Below, in pieces: positions 1 through 8,890 of a stretch of 64,000 nucleotides of DNA. Origin of the DNA: Ignavibacteria bacterium (lineage in GTDB: Bacteria > Bacteroidota > Ignavibacteria > OLB7); the NCBI GenBank assembly GCA_020635205.1, contig JACKAE010000001.1, forward strand, positions 248,001 through 312,000, given 5' to 3'. Made by a program: the position numbers and the translations under genes. The first letter of the stretch is position 1. Every line of letters begins with the position of its first letter. The notes under the pieces were generated by a model. That model saw only the letters and a program-made list of their open reading frames with translations. It did no database searches and was not told the origin of the DNA.

Positions 1-2
1 CT

Positions 3-1538
3 CGTTTCGGCAAAGGGGGAGATGCTCGCTGGTTGGTGACTGCGCAGGGGACAGATCGAGAGCACTTCGTTTCGCTCGGCGTCGACAGCTACAACAACTG
101 CTATATGATGGGGAACTATTTCTCCCCAACCTGTACGATTGGGACAACAACGCTTCCCCGCAACAGTACGATTGATATGTTAGTGGTGAAGGTGAAGGAC
201 GAGTCTGTCCCCACGATAGAACTCCCCAAAGTCCGGGTCAGCAATTCCCGCATCAACTTCGGTGATATTCGGGTTGGAACATCTGCAAGTAATACCATCA
301 CCGTCACGCCGGGAAGTGGAGCCGATCTGGTTGTTCGCAAAGTTTACTTCGACGATCCAGCCGCTGCATCCAAAGGGTATTCGTTAACTGCTCCAACTAC
401 TGGTGATCTTCCTGCTCTTCTCTCCTCATCGCAAGAGCTTGACATTACCGTTAAGCTCAACTCGCAAGTTGAGGGAGATGCCTCTACTCTGATTGCAATC
501 GAGACAAACGATCCTATCTCTCCGAAGACAACCATTAACGTTTCGGCCTTCGGTGTGCGGGGGAATGGGGAACTTCCAACTGCAATTCTCAGCACAACAG
601 AACTCAACTTTGGGAAAGTCCCTCTCGGTTACAACAGCCGCAAGTCCTTCACAATCAGTGGTGCAAATGCTGCCGGTTTGGAAGTGCAGAAGGTTGCGTT
701 CAAAGAGCCGGGGAGTTTTGATCTCGGCTTCGATATCATTGCGCCAAAGAAGAACGATCTCCCAACATACTTGGACGAGGGGGAGAGTCTTGAAGTGATT
801 GTAGAGTTCACCGCGGCGGAATACGATCCTGCGGAGTTTACACTCGTCATCGAAACAAACGACGGACTTCAGCCTCAGCGCGAAGTGATTGTACAGGGGA
901 AAGGGAGCAATCTGCCGAAGGCAGAGCTGAACACATTCAACCTCGATTTCGGCAATACAATGGTGGGAGTGCCAGCAGAGGGGACGTTGAGGGTGACAGC
1001 CGGGAGCGATGCCGGGCTAACAATCAACGCTGCCGCGATTGACGGGGCTGGAGCCACACTCTACCGAATCGTTTCACCCGATCTGAGCACGTTACCAATT
1101 GAACTTGAAGAGGGGGAGAATATCGAGATGCGACTTGAGTTTACGCCGCAGGATACCGGAATATCAACAGCTCGCATCCTGATTGAGACAAACGATCCAT
1201 TCCTCTCAGAAGCAGAGGTCGTGTTGACTGGATATGGAGAACCGATACCGACCTCAGGTGTTGCTGAGGAGAGCCGAGGGGGTGGAGGGGTCACACTGCT
1301 GCCAAATCCAATGCGACTCGAGGGGGAGCTTTCCATCAACCTTCCTCTGGTAGGAGCCATAAATGTACAAATCATTGACCTGAGTGGAAGAGTTATCATG
1401 TCGGTCTACGAAGGGGAGTATCGTGGAGGAGAAGTCAGCATCCCTTGCAATGTTCGCGGGCTGGAGACGGGGACATATTTCTGCATGGTAGAGATTGGAG
1501 GGAAGCAGTTCTACAGGATGTTGGCAGTCAATAAATAG
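3..1538 (+). CDS. T9SS-secreted protein with HYDIN-like repeats, 5' end missing
   Basis: The reading frame is open to the left edge, so the true start lies outside the window; a TTG at 33 is only the first in-frame start-like codon. The first ~60 residues resemble an SBBP-type beta-propeller blade (WLVTAQGTD, then MLVVKV). Three choice-of-anchor D / ASPM-SPD-2-Hydin Ig-like repeats follow, each opening with a 'xLxFGxxxxG' strand (INFGDIRVG, LNFGKVPLG, LDFGNTMVG). The last ~80 residues are a type A T9SS sorting domain (LLPNPM, DLSGRVI, LETGTYFCMV). Inference: exported across the outer membrane by the type IX system and anchored or released at the surface. Its substrate is unknown. Confidence 0.85.
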   Translation, partial: RFGKGGDARWLVTAQGTDREHFVSLGVDSYNNCYMMGNYFSPTCTIGTTTLPRNSTIDMLVVKVKDESVPTIELPKVRVSNSRINFGDIRVGTSASNTITVTPGSGADLVVRKVYFDDPAAASKGYSLTAPTTGDLPALLSSSQELDITVKLNSQVEGDASTLIAIETNDPISPKTTINVSAFGVRGNGELPTAILSTTELNFGKVPLGYNSRKSFTISGANAAGLEVQKVAFKEPGSFDLGFDIIAPKKNDLPTYLDEGESLEVIVEFTAAEYDPAEFTLVIETNDGLQPQREVIVQGKGSNLPKAELNTFNLDFGNTMVGVPAEGTLRVTAGSDAGLTINAAAIDGAGATLYRIVSPDLSTLPIELEEGENIEMRLEFTPQDTGISTARILIETNDPFLSEAEVVLTGYGEPIPTSGVAEESRGGGGVTLLPNPMRLEGELSINLPLVGAINVQIIDLSGRVIMSVYEGEYRGGEVSIPCNVRGLETGTYFCMVEIGGKQFYRMLAVNK

Positions 1539-1559
1539 AATAGTTGCTTGGTAGATTGG

Positions 1560-1833
1560 AGCGTGTTGACAATTGACAATGAGCTGATCGCTCTACTCAC
1601 GATGGAGGATCGCTCCTCTGGAGCTACGCTCTCGCTTGGCTCCCAGTGCCCGGAGCTTCCGCTCCAGGCTACCAACGGTTCGCCGCGCTGCGGCTCTTCG
1701 GTGATGATTTTGTTACGTCGCGGAGCGACCGCCGGTTGGTAGCCTCGTGCGTGAGCGCGAGGACTCCGACGATCTCTCTGCCGTGGAGCACCAGCGGTGC
1801 GTCCCTTCTGGGAATCGGGATTGTCAACACGCT
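1560..1833. repeat. Miniature element with 14-bp terminal inverted repeats
   Basis: AGCGTGTTGACAAT at 1560-1573 is repeated perfectly inverted at 1820-1833. The ~270 bp between hold a chain of small palindromes: GGAGCTTCCGCTCC, GCCGCGCTGCGGC, GTCGCGGAGCGAC, GCACCAGCGGTGC. No convincing protein is encoded. The form is that of a non-autonomous MITE or a compound REP-like element. No clear target-site duplication is visible, and no transposase with these ends is in the window. Confidence 0.6.
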
Positions 1834-1860
1834 ATAGAGAGTAGTGCTTCTCCTCTACTT

Positions 1861-1900
1861 GAGTGCCGGGTTCCCTTTGGATTCCCGGCACTCGGCGTTT
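1861..1900 (+). terminator. Hairpin, possible terminator
   Basis: A ten-base-pair perfect stem, GAGTGCCGGG (1861-1870) with CCCGGCACTC (1884-1893), is followed by a modest T-rich stretch. It may end transcription of the T9SS gene upstream or be another extragenic palindrome next to the miniature element. The rest of 1834-2020 shows nothing I can name. Confidence 0.45.
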
Positions 1901-2020
1901 TGGGTTTACTGATCCAAGTGGGCATCATCTTTCTGAGTAGTCGCTCTCTCCTTTCACTGAAAGTTCCTCCAATCTCTGTACTATTGTGGCGAATTCAGAG
2001 CATTGATGTGGAAGGAGATT

Positions 2021-2485
2021 ATGCAGCGAACAATTGTCGGCTTTCATCGGGACGAGGAAGATCAGTGGGTAGCGGAACTGGACTGTTATCATGGCCAGCA
2101 CATGCGCCACACACCACCATTCTACGAACGTTTCTGGGTATTGACCGAAGAGGGGAGAGCTACTCGGCTTGGCACGCAAGTGGAGTGTTTAAAGTGCGAT
2201 CAATTCGAGTGGCCGGAAAAGTTGGTGGAGTTCAAGAGGACACCGGAGTTCACCGAAGAGACTGTTCCGGCGGGGTTGTTGAGAGACCACAGAACAAAAG
2301 GAGGAATTTGGGCAAAAATCAACGTAGTTGAGGGAAGCCTACTCTACCTTCCAGAAACTGGCGAACCGATCCAGCTAACTCCCCCCCGTTTTGGCATTAT
2401 TGTCCCCGAGATGAAGCATAGTCTGCAGCTCCTATCTCCTGTTCGCTTTTATGTTGAGTTCTATCATTTACCGACTATATCGTGA
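2021..2485 (+). CDS. DUF3565 + DUF1971 protein
   Basis: About 154 residues. The ATG at 2021 is preceded by GGAAGGAG four bases upstream; TTG 2003 and ATG 2006 are in frame but lie before this ribosome site. Residues ~1-62 match the DUF3565 pattern (MQRTIVGFHRDEE, WVAELDCYHGQHMRH, PPF, WVLTEEGRATRLG, then C-x2-C). Residues ~68-154 match DUF1971, a cupin-like domain found at the end of TehB-type tellurite-resistance proteins (LVEFKRTPEFTEETVPAGLL, PVRFYVEFYH). The fusion of the two is seen in other bacteria. Function is not established; the Cys/His pairs suggest metal binding (inference). Confidence 0.8.
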   Translation: MQRTIVGFHRDEEDQWVAELDCYHGQHMRHTPPFYERFWVLTEEGRATRLGTQVECLKCDQFEWPEKLVEFKRTPEFTEETVPAGLLRDHRTKGGIWAKINVVEGSLLYLPETGEPIQLTPPRFGIIVPEMKHSLQLLSPVRFYVEFYHLPTIS

Positions 2486-2700
2486 GGAATAGTCGACGAA
2501 AATCGATGGTAGTTCCATCTCTCCTCTCTATATTGAGAGCCTTCACAACATAAGTGTCGAAAAAGATGTTTTACAGAGTGCTCTTCGGTTGCGTTTCGTT
2601 CGCGGGGAGGGTCTTCTGTTCAGAGGCTGCAGTCAGGCGATAGATCAAGCCTCGGAGACGAGGTAACCATATTCATTATGATAGCTGCAGTGTTTATTTC

Positions 2701-3360
2701 ATGATAAGTGCCGCTGACATAGCGAGCAAAGGGAAAACGACAATACACGTGGCCGATGTATCCCGTGAATCGTTCGATGGAACCGATCTGGAACTCTTCC
2801 AGCGCTTCATTGACGGTGATGAGAGTGTGATGATGGATATTTTCGACCGTCACCACCATCAGATATATCTCTACTGCCTTAAAATGGTTGGGAGCAAAGA
2901 TGCTGCGGAAGATATCGCTCAAGAACATTGGCTGCGATTAATCCGCTATCTGCGAAAAGGGAAGGAAATTACCTCTCCTGTTTCGCTGATGTTAACTATT
3001 GCCCGAAATCTTTGCTTGAACTATCTGCGGCTTTCACGTCCGCACACGCCACTTGATGAAATTTTGGAAACAGAGCATCCAGTGGTTGTCCCCCGAGAAT
3101 TTAGTCATCTCGAAGAACTTGTTGTTCTCTCATTACCCAAATTGCCTTTCCGTCAACGTGAGGTTCTGATTCTCCACACGTACTGCGGATTTCGGTTCGA
3201 AGATATAGCCTTGATGTTAGGAGAGCCGGTTGGAACGATACGGATGAGGGCTTCTCGTGCCAGGGCACACCTTGGGCGAATTATCTCGGCAATTATCGGG
3301 ATGGAAGAAGATAGAGAACGGAATAACTCACAAAAACGTGACGAAGGAGATCGAGGATGA
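2701..3360 (+). CDS. ECF-type RNA polymerase sigma factor
   Basis: About 219 residues. Region 2 spans roughly residues 36-110 (FIDGDESVMMDIFDRHHHQIYLYC, then DAAEDIAQEHWLRL, the usual 'DAEDvtQevFl' element). Region 4 spans ~140-190 and carries a helix-turn-helix (FRQREVLILHTYCGFRFEDIA, GTIRMRASRAR). There is no region 1 or 3, as in sigma-70 group 4. The stop codon overlaps the start of the next gene (ATGA), so the two are co-translated, typical of a sigma/anti-sigma pair. The extended, charged N-terminus (~30 residues) before region 2 is unusual but harmless. Confidence 0.9.
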   Translation: MISAADIASKGKTTIHVADVSRESFDGTDLELFQRFIDGDESVMMDIFDRHHHQIYLYCLKMVGSKDAAEDIAQEHWLRLIRYLRKGKEITSPVSLMLTIARNLCLNYLRLSRPHTPLDEILETEHPVVVPREFSHLEELVVLSLPKLPFRQREVLILHTYCGFRFEDIALMLGEPVGTIRMRASRARAHLGRIISAIIGMEEDRERNNSQKRDEGDRG

Positions 3361-4193
3361 CACGTATTGAGTGCGAGCGATTGGTTGAGCGCTATCTCGA
3401 AGGATCGTTAGATTTTGCAGAGGAAGAGAATTTCTTCATTCAAGTAGCTTTGGATGAAGAGTTGCGTCGCACTCTAAAGGCCTACAGAATTGTTGAGGAG
3501 ACACTTCAGAAGCAGAGAATTCTAAGTGGAGCCAACCATGCTGCCACCCGCAGTCTTGTTGCGGCGGCACTTGTTCCAGCGTTCCAACCTGAACCTCAGC
3601 CGGAATCTCCTTCAATATCCCAATCCAGAGAGCGAAAGTTGTCCTGGGTGTTCGTTTCGGTGATCGCTGGCGCGGCACTTCTGTTTGGCGGACTATTTGC
3701 TGTTGAAGAGTGGGGTGGTTCAGAAATAACAGATGCTCCGAAACAAGTGATCTTGGCTACCCAGCCAACGGAGGCTTTTGTAGAAACCTCGCAGGATGAG
3801 ACGGTACGGACAAATTTGGCTGTGAAGAACAAGGAGCTGTCAAATCATCATCGGAAGGATATTGACCTTGGACAAGGGAATAACCGCAACCTTCTCGCCA
3901 AGAAGAAAGAGAGTATATCTCTTAACAGTAGTCCGCTTGACCCACGCGACAAGCCAGTTCAACCAAAGGTACAAAGCTCTGAATCTTCCTCGACACCGGT
4001 GGTTCCCTTTACTTCATCCCTCCCAGTACCAACTGGACAACGGAGTTTTGTTACCGACTCGGTGACGATATCTGACGTTGATCTCCACTCTGCTGACACC
4101 GGTTCCAGTATTAACCTTGATACCATTGGGGTCAGTCCCAGAAGAACCAAAACTCAGCGCTTTTCAAACGATGTTGAGAGGGGAGAAGACTAA
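3357..4193 (+). CDS. Single-pass membrane protein, probable anti-sigma factor
   Basis: About 278 residues, starting in an ATGA overlap with the ECF sigma gene. Residues 1-60 form a short cytoplasmic helical domain (ECERLVERYLEGSLDFAEEE) of the kind seen in anti-sigma N-termini, but the HxxxCxxC zinc motif of ZAS proteins is not visible. One membrane helix is at ~95-115 (WVFVSVIAGAALLFGGLFAV). The remainder is a low-complexity Ser/Thr/Pro-rich periplasmic tail without a recognised domain. Role is inferred from position and topology: it would hold the sigma factor at the membrane until a signal arrives. Confidence 0.6.
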   Translation: MTRIECERLVERYLEGSLDFAEEENFFIQVALDEELRRTLKAYRIVEETLQKQRILSGANHAATRSLVAAALVPAFQPEPQPESPSISQSRERKLSWVFVSVIAGAALLFGGLFAVEEWGGSEITDAPKQVILATQPTEAFVETSQDETVRTNLAVKNKELSNHHRKDIDLGQGNNRNLLAKKKESISLNSSPLDPRDKPVQPKVQSSESSSTPVVPFTSSLPVPTGQRSFVTDSVTISDVDLHSADTGSSINLDTIGVSPRRTKTQRFSNDVERGED

Positions 4194-4248
4194 GAGAGCT
4201 TCTTCTACGGTTAATAATCCTTCATTGATTCCTATTGCATAGGTAGAG

Positions 4249-4272
4249 AACCCAATTTCTCTTTGGGTTTTT
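4249..4272 (+). terminator. Rho-independent terminator
   Basis: AACCCAA (4249-4255) pairs with TTGGGTT (4263-4269), followed by a short T run. It lies just downstream of the anti-sigma gene. Confidence 0.6.
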
Positions 4273-4281
4273 CTACGGACA

Positions 4282-4340
4282 AAAGAAAGAACTGAGTTCC
4301 CGAGTTGTTGATGCTCGGTAGGACTTCGTTCTTTTTTCTT
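4282..4340. terminator. Long imperfect hairpin
   Basis: AAAGAAAGAAC (4282-4292) faces GTTCTTTTTTCTT (4328-4340), with an inner CCGAG/CTCGG stem (4300-4304 with 4314-4318). The T-rich 3' arm would serve as a second terminator before the DinB-like gene. Confidence 0.4.
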
Positions 4341-4442
4341 ATATCCTCTTCTGAAGGAATCGTGCTGCATTATTCAAACTTCTGGCTTATGTTCATTCCT
4401 CAATTGGGGATCACAGTTTTCTAACAGAAAGGATTTCGTTCT

Positions 4443-4934
4443 ATGAATAGTGATAGCAGAGCTACTACCTACAGTTATCGTGGGGCGCGTGCTATGGTGT
4501 TGTTGCACGAAGAGTATTTACGCTCCTGTCTCCGTACGTGGAAGCTGGGAAAGGAAGCCGGGATTCTCCTTCCAGTAACTGATGATCCCGACTACGAGTC
4601 GATGGAATCATTGCTCCGGCACATTCTCGGGGCAGCGCGAGGCTATATGGTCTGGATGTGCGAAAAGCTGGAACTTCCCGATCCTACAATTGATCCTGTT
4701 CCCAACCTCGACAAGATTGCGGAGTTGGGGGAGAGCTACCTTGAGCACCTTTTGGAGCGTTGGAGAACTCCACTGAGGGATGTCTCTGTAGAACGGTTCG
4801 GTATCCCAACCTATCCTTCACGGTGGGGTGTTGACTATTGTATCGACGCGATGTTAGAACATGCTGTAAGGCATCCAATTCGGCATGAGTTTCAGTTGAA
4901 GGAACTGATTAGAGTTCGTGGAGAGGAGAGTTGA
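4443..4934 (+). CDS. DinB-like four-helix protein
   Basis: About 163 residues. The His-bearing helices LLHEEYL, LLRHILGAARGY and MLEHAVRHPIRHEFQL fit the DinB/YfiT superfamily, four-helix proteins that bind a metal with three histidines. Members include bacillithiol and mycothiol transferases and many of unknown function. The gene ends only some tens of bases before the SnoaL-like gene, so the two are likely co-transcribed. No substrate can be read from the sequence. Confidence 0.6.
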   Translation: MNSDSRATTYSYRGARAMVLLHEEYLRSCLRTWKLGKEAGILLPVTDDPDYESMESLLRHILGAARGYMVWMCEKLELPDPTIDPVPNLDKIAELGESYLEHLLERWRTPLRDVSVERFGIPTYPSRWGVDYCIDAMLEHAVRHPIRHEFQLKELIRVRGEES

Positions 4935-4981
4935 TAGAGTTCGTAGGGCATTTTGAGGAAACCTTAAAACAGTTGTCTGTT

Positions 4982-5365
4982 ATGAATCAACTTGAGCAGA
5001 ACAAAGAGAATGCGATGGCGTTCTACGATTTGATGTTCAACCAGTGCAAACCGGTTGAGGCAGTGGAGAAGTACGTGGGAGATATCTACATCCAACACAA
5101 CCCGGAGGTTGGTGATGGGAAGGAGGCCTTCATTACCTACTTTGAACGAATGGCTCGTGAATATCCGGGAAAGCGAGTTCACTTCAAGCGGGCAATTGCT
5201 GAGGGAAACTTCGTTGTCCTCCACTGCTATCAGGAGTGGCCGGGTGATCGAGACTATGCTGGAATCGACATCTTTCGTTTCGACGAAGAGGGCAAATTAG
5301 TGGAGCACTGGGATGTGTTGCAGGTAATTCCAGAAAAATCTGCAAACGAGAACACGATGTTTTAG
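4982..5365 (+). CDS. SnoaL-like / NTF2-fold protein
   Basis: About 127 residues from ATG 4982. A TTG at 4931 would overlap the previous gene but adds residues outside the fold. The pattern fits the SnoaL-like polyketide-cyclase family: AFYDLMFNQCKPVEAVEKYVGDIYIQHNP at the start, GKEAFITYFERMA, then GIDIFRFDEEGKLVEHWDVLQ. These small alpha+beta cone proteins often act as cyclases, hydrolases or isomerases. The partner or substrate is not known. A strong ribosome site is not seen before either start. Confidence 0.75.
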   Translation: MNQLEQNKENAMAFYDLMFNQCKPVEAVEKYVGDIYIQHNPEVGDGKEAFITYFERMAREYPGKRVHFKRAIAEGNFVVLHCYQEWPGDRDYAGIDIFRFDEEGKLVEHWDVLQVIPEKSANENTMF

Positions 5366-5386
5366 TGCTGTGTGGTGGGAAATAGT

Positions 5387-5463
5387 ACACGGATTAGACG
5401 GATGACACAAGATGTCCACAGGTTAGATTCGCGTAAATCGTTTCTAATCCGTGTCATCCGTGT
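5387..5463. repeat. Inverted ATCCGTGT-type repeat
   Basis: The plus strand carries GTACACGGATTAGACGGATG near 5387-5407. Near 5441-5463 the complementary units TCTAATCCGTGTCATCCGTG and CGTGTAC appear. Each arm is built of two ACGGAT-containing units, so the arms can pair in more than one register. No coding function is seen. Confidence 0.6.
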
Positions 5464-5845
5464 ACAATACACCAATCTTCCTCAAATCCTCTCTCTCACA
5501 CACGCTCACATCGATCAACGCCGAATAAGTGCATATTGCCAACGCACTGAAAGCCAAAGCCGTGACCGGAGTATATCGCACAGCGATTCGGAGGCGGCAT
5601 TTTTTTTGACCCGCTTTCCGAACGCGATTCCCTGGCTTTGATATGTGTGCGGTTATACTCTTCTGCAATTGTCGTGGGTTCAGTGCTCCACGACACGAGA
5701 GGCGTGAAGAATCTCCGGGGTATAATCCCCAATACCGCATCTTCAATCCCTGCCGTTGACTCAAGATCTTCTGCGAGCGTGTCCAACATTAGGGGCGTCC
5801 GGCAACATCGCCGACTGATCCTCGCATTTTCATTATTAGTTACGT
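5464..5845. other. Non-coding stretch before the helicase gene
   Basis: About 380 bases without a gene I can support. Open frames exist on the minus strand, but they run into the helicase gene or change frame at a T8 run (5601-5608) and match no family I recognise. The 5' leader of the DEAD-box gene probably lies here. Confidence 0.5.
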
Positions 5846-7459
5846 ATGACGTTATTTCGTGAGCTTGGTCTTTCCAAGCAAATTCTTCGTGGTGTCCAAG
5901 ATGCTGGATATACCGCGCCAACTCCCATTCAGGCAGCCGCAGTTCCGGTTCTGATGGAAGGACATGACCTGACCGGTTGTGCCCAGACTGGAACAGGCAA
6001 AACTGCCTCCTTCGTTCTGCCGATGCTCGAACGGCTCTCGGCAAACCATGCAAATTCAAGACGGCGTGCTGTTCGCGCCTTAGTTGTTGTTCCCACCCGC
6101 GAGCTTGCCTTACAGGTGGATGACTCAGTTCGGACATATGGAAAGTCGACCGGTCTGCGGAGCATCGCCGTTTACGGCGGTGTCAGCATGGAACCACAGT
6201 ATCGTGCATTCCGTCAGGGAGTTGATATTGTGATTGCAACGCCGGGTCGTCTGCTTGACCACGTGAACCGTAGAAGTCTCGACCTCTCCAACGTGGAGAT
6301 GTTAGTGCTCGACGAGGCTGATCGGATGTTCGACATGGGCTTCATCAACGACATCAAGAAGATCGTTTCTGAACTGCCGGAAGATCGCCAGACCGTTCTC
6401 TTCTCAGCCACGATGCCGAAGGCAATCCGTCAGCTTGCTGAGACTATTCAACGTGAGCCAAAGCTAATCGAGATTGGCGAGCGGAGGAATCCAGCCGCTA
6501 CTGTAGAACAGCACATTTATACTGTATCGCAGGATCGGAAAGTTGACCTTCTCCTGCACCTGCTTCAGAGCGAGTCGATAGAGCGAGTCTTGGTCTTTAC
6601 CCGGACAAAGCACAGAGCCGATAGAATTGCACTTCGCCTAAACAAGGAGAGAATTCGGTCGGTAGCAATTCACTCCAACCGGACGCAGAACCAGCGCCAG
6701 CAGGCACTCGACGGATTCCGCAAAGGGAAGTTCCAAGTGATGGTAGCAACCGACGTTGCTGCTCGCGGTATTGACGTTGATAACATCTCGCACGTTATCA
6801 ACTTCGACACACCGAGATCACCGGAAGACTACATCCACCGCATTGGCCGCACAGGTCGCGCCGAGTCGACAGGTGATGCGATGACCTTTGTGGCTCAGGA
6901 CGAGCTTGGGGCACTTCGCTCGATTGAGAAGCTAACAGGTAAGAAAATTACTCGGCAGACAGTGGAGGGGGTAACTGGAGAGTTCAGTGGAAGGGATGAG
7001 AGATCGAATGGGTCGTCGAGGAGATCGTATGGAAATAGTTCTTCCAACAAATCCTACGGGAATGGTAGATCTTCCAATCGTTCGAACGGAAACGGAAAGT
7101 CGTCGAAACCAACTCGTGGCAAAAGCGAGTGGAAAGATTCTCCTCGGGGTAAATCAACTGACGGATTTAATTCGACAGAGGGGAGAGAATTTTCACCGAG
7201 AGATATCTCGAACGAAGCTCCTCGCCGAAGTGAAGCCTGGATAGAGTTTTCTCGCAAGAACGGACAGAGTTTCAGAGGTTCCAAGCGGGGTGATTCCAGA
7301 GAGTTCGGTTCAGAGGATAATCTCGCTCAAGGAGTGCGCCGGACAAAGAAGCACCGCAAGTCTTCCGAAGGAGTTACCTCCGAGAAAAGCCGCCGAGGGA
7401 AGAGTTCCGGTGGCAGCAAGAAAGGATACCGGAAGTCGTTTGGTGGGAAGGTAGGGTAA
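5846..7459 (+). CDS. DEAD-box ATP-dependent RNA helicase
   Basis: About 537 residues. Motifs in order: F and Q-motif (GYTAPTPIQ), Walker A AQTGTGKT (~46-53), PTRELA, TPGR, Walker B VLDEADRMFDMGF, SAT, then the second RecA domain with TDVAARGIDVD and HRIGRTGR. Residues ~380-537 form a long basic Ser/Gly/Arg/Lys/Asn-rich tail, likely disordered and RNA-binding, as in RhlE-type helicases. It should unwind short RNA duplexes in ribosome assembly or RNA decay, often under cold conditions (family knowledge). The gene is followed by a strong terminator. Confidence 0.95.
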   Translation: MTLFRELGLSKQILRGVQDAGYTAPTPIQAAAVPVLMEGHDLTGCAQTGTGKTASFVLPMLERLSANHANSRRRAVRALVVVPTRELALQVDDSVRTYGKSTGLRSIAVYGGVSMEPQYRAFRQGVDIVIATPGRLLDHVNRRSLDLSNVEMLVLDEADRMFDMGFINDIKKIVSELPEDRQTVLFSATMPKAIRQLAETIQREPKLIEIGERRNPAATVEQHIYTVSQDRKVDLLLHLLQSESIERVLVFTRTKHRADRIALRLNKERIRSVAIHSNRTQNQRQQALDGFRKGKFQVMVATDVAARGIDVDNISHVINFDTPRSPEDYIHRIGRTGRAESTGDAMTFVAQDELGALRSIEKLTGKKITRQTVEGVTGEFSGRDERSNGSSRRSYGNSSSNKSYGNGRSSNRSNGNGKSSKPTRGKSEWKDSPRGKSTDGFNSTEGREFSPRDISNEAPRRSEAWIEFSRKNGQSFRGSKRGDSREFGSEDNLAQGVRRTKKHRKSSEGVTSEKSRRGKSSGGSKKGYRKSFGGKVG

Positions 7460-7492
7460 CTTGCCGGCATCAAGTGAGAAGAGATAAATTGA

Positions 7493-7524
7493 GGGGATGA
7501 TCCAAGAAGATCATCCCCTTTTTT
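7493..7524 (+). terminator. Rho-independent terminator
   Basis: GGGGATGATC (7493-7502) pairs perfectly with GATCATCCCC (7509-7518) and is followed by six T residues. It ends the helicase transcript. Confidence 0.9.
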
Positions 7525-7587
7525 GTGATCGTGGACGTATCTTAAGCAAAAGTATATGAGAAGAAGTGAGAAAAGAGTCGGCAGGGA

Positions 7588-7884
7588 ATGGCACTACTGA
7601 GCAAGCAGATTATCGCAACTGAAGATGTCCGCGTTTGCACCTTTACACTTGCACCGTTTGAGGAAGGAGATATTCACTATCATTCTGCGGTTGTCGAACA
7701 TCTCGTTCCTCTCTCGGGATCGATTGTGTTATCTGTTGAAGGGAAAGAAAAACGTCCTCTTCGTTTGGGAGAACTCTTCGAGATTTCTACCGGAGAAGTT
7801 CACCAGGTGATAAACGTTGGCGAAACTTCTGCGGAGTATCTGTTGATTCAGGGAACTGGCAGATACGATTTCAATGTAGTATAG
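7588..7884 (+). CDS. Small cupin protein
   Basis: About 98 residues, a single cupin barrel. Motif 1 is seen as FEEGDIHYHSAVVEHLVPLSG (metal-binding His pair and Glu) and motif 2 as PLRLGELFEISTGEVHQVINVG (His). A metal site of two His, one Glu and one His is therefore plausible. GGCAGGGA sits just before the ATG. Stand-alone cupins of this size have many roles (sugar binding, quercetinase-like, regulatory), and the neighbours do not narrow it. Confidence 0.75.
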   Translation: MALLSKQIIATEDVRVCTFTLAPFEEGDIHYHSAVVEHLVPLSGSIVLSVEGKEKRPLRLGELFEISTGEVHQVINVGETSAEYLLIQGTGRYDFNVV

Positions 7885-7993
7885 AGATCGGAGAGAAGAG
7901 ACATCAGAACAAACGTATGTACTCTTATACCCATCCACTCTACTCTATAAACTCTATCCGCTGCGGCGGACTCACAACTCTATAAACTCGACC

Positions 7994-8800
7994 ATGCCCA
8001 TCTACATCAACTACTGGTTCTGGCTAATAGGCGTCTCCCTCCTTGTCTTCGCACTTGAACGTATCTGGACTTGGCGGAAGGAGCAGAAGGTGCTCCGGAA
8101 GGGCATCTGGCAGGACCTCTTCTGGCTTGTCTTTAACGGACACTTCCTCGGGCTTCTGCTCGCGATGGTAACCGGTGAGATTATCCATGCCTTGAACACC
8201 TTCCTCCACAATGCCGGACTTCCCCTCCCTGAATCTCTCGCGTTGGCAGCGGCTTGGCCTCTCTGGGTGCAGTTCGTTGCCTTCTTTATCGTGAAAGATT
8301 TTGTGGAGTGGAACATCCACCGCATGCTCCACCGGGTTCCCTGGCTTTGGGAGTTTCACAAGCTCCACCACAGCATTGAAGAACTCGACTGGATTGGGAA
8401 CTTCCGGTTCCATTGGGGCGAAGTGATCGTCTACAAAACTCTCAGCTACCTTCCGCTGATAATCTTCGGTGTTGACGGGACAGTAGTTTTGGTGATTGCC
8501 GTCATCGGTACACTCGTCCAAGACCTGAACCACGCCAACATGCCGATAAGTTGGGGGCCATTCCGCTACATATTGAACTCACCCAAGATGCACGTTTGGC
8601 ATCACGACGTGGAGATGCACGGGAAGGGAGGACAGAATTTTGGAATTGTGCTGAGCGTTTGGGACTGGCTCTTTAACACCGTCTATTGGCCGGAGGATCG
8701 GGAGCGACCGGAGAAGATTGGCTTTGCCGGGATGGAGCACTATCCTCGCGGATTGTTCGAGCGATTCATCTGGCCGATCAGATTCAGGAAAATGAAGTAG
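7994..8800 (+). CDS. Sterol desaturase / fatty acid hydroxylase family membrane protein
   Basis: About 268 residues with several membrane helices (residues ~5-22, ~48-68, ~90-105, ~150-175). The di-iron histidine boxes are intact: HRMLHR, HKLHH and HVWHHD, with a further His in FRFHWGE. Proteins of this family use O2 and di-iron to hydroxylate lipids or carotenoids in the membrane. The true substrate is unknown. The start is ATG with only a weak upstream purine stretch, and a short repeated motif (CTCTATAAACTC) lies directly before it. Confidence 0.85.
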   Translation: MPIYINYWFWLIGVSLLVFALERIWTWRKEQKVLRKGIWQDLFWLVFNGHFLGLLLAMVTGEIIHALNTFLHNAGLPLPESLALAAAWPLWVQFVAFFIVKDFVEWNIHRMLHRVPWLWEFHKLHHSIEELDWIGNFRFHWGEVIVYKTLSYLPLIIFGVDGTVVLVIAVIGTLVQDLNHANMPISWGPFRYILNSPKMHVWHHDVEMHGKGGQNFGIVLSVWDWLFNTVYWPEDRERPEKIGFAGMEHYPRGLFERFIWPIRFRKMK

Positions 8801-8890
8801 CTTTTCGGTAAGGCAACGTGATTTGGTGTTCGGTTACTGCACTGAAGATTGCCACAAAGAACGCCAAGAGCACCAACGAGAAGGGGATAA

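Noticed and set aside
1548..2331. Open frames in the region of the miniature element
   Set aside because: They are made of palindromic repeat sequence or lie in another frame of the DUF3565/DUF1971 gene; no ribosome sites, no protein family.
5496..6137. Long minus-strand open frame opposite the helicase gene, continuing into the upstream gap
   Set aside because: It overlaps the clearly coding DEAD-box gene and has no recognisable family. The part outside the helicase gene changes best frame at a T8 run, so it is noise or an unrecognisable relic.
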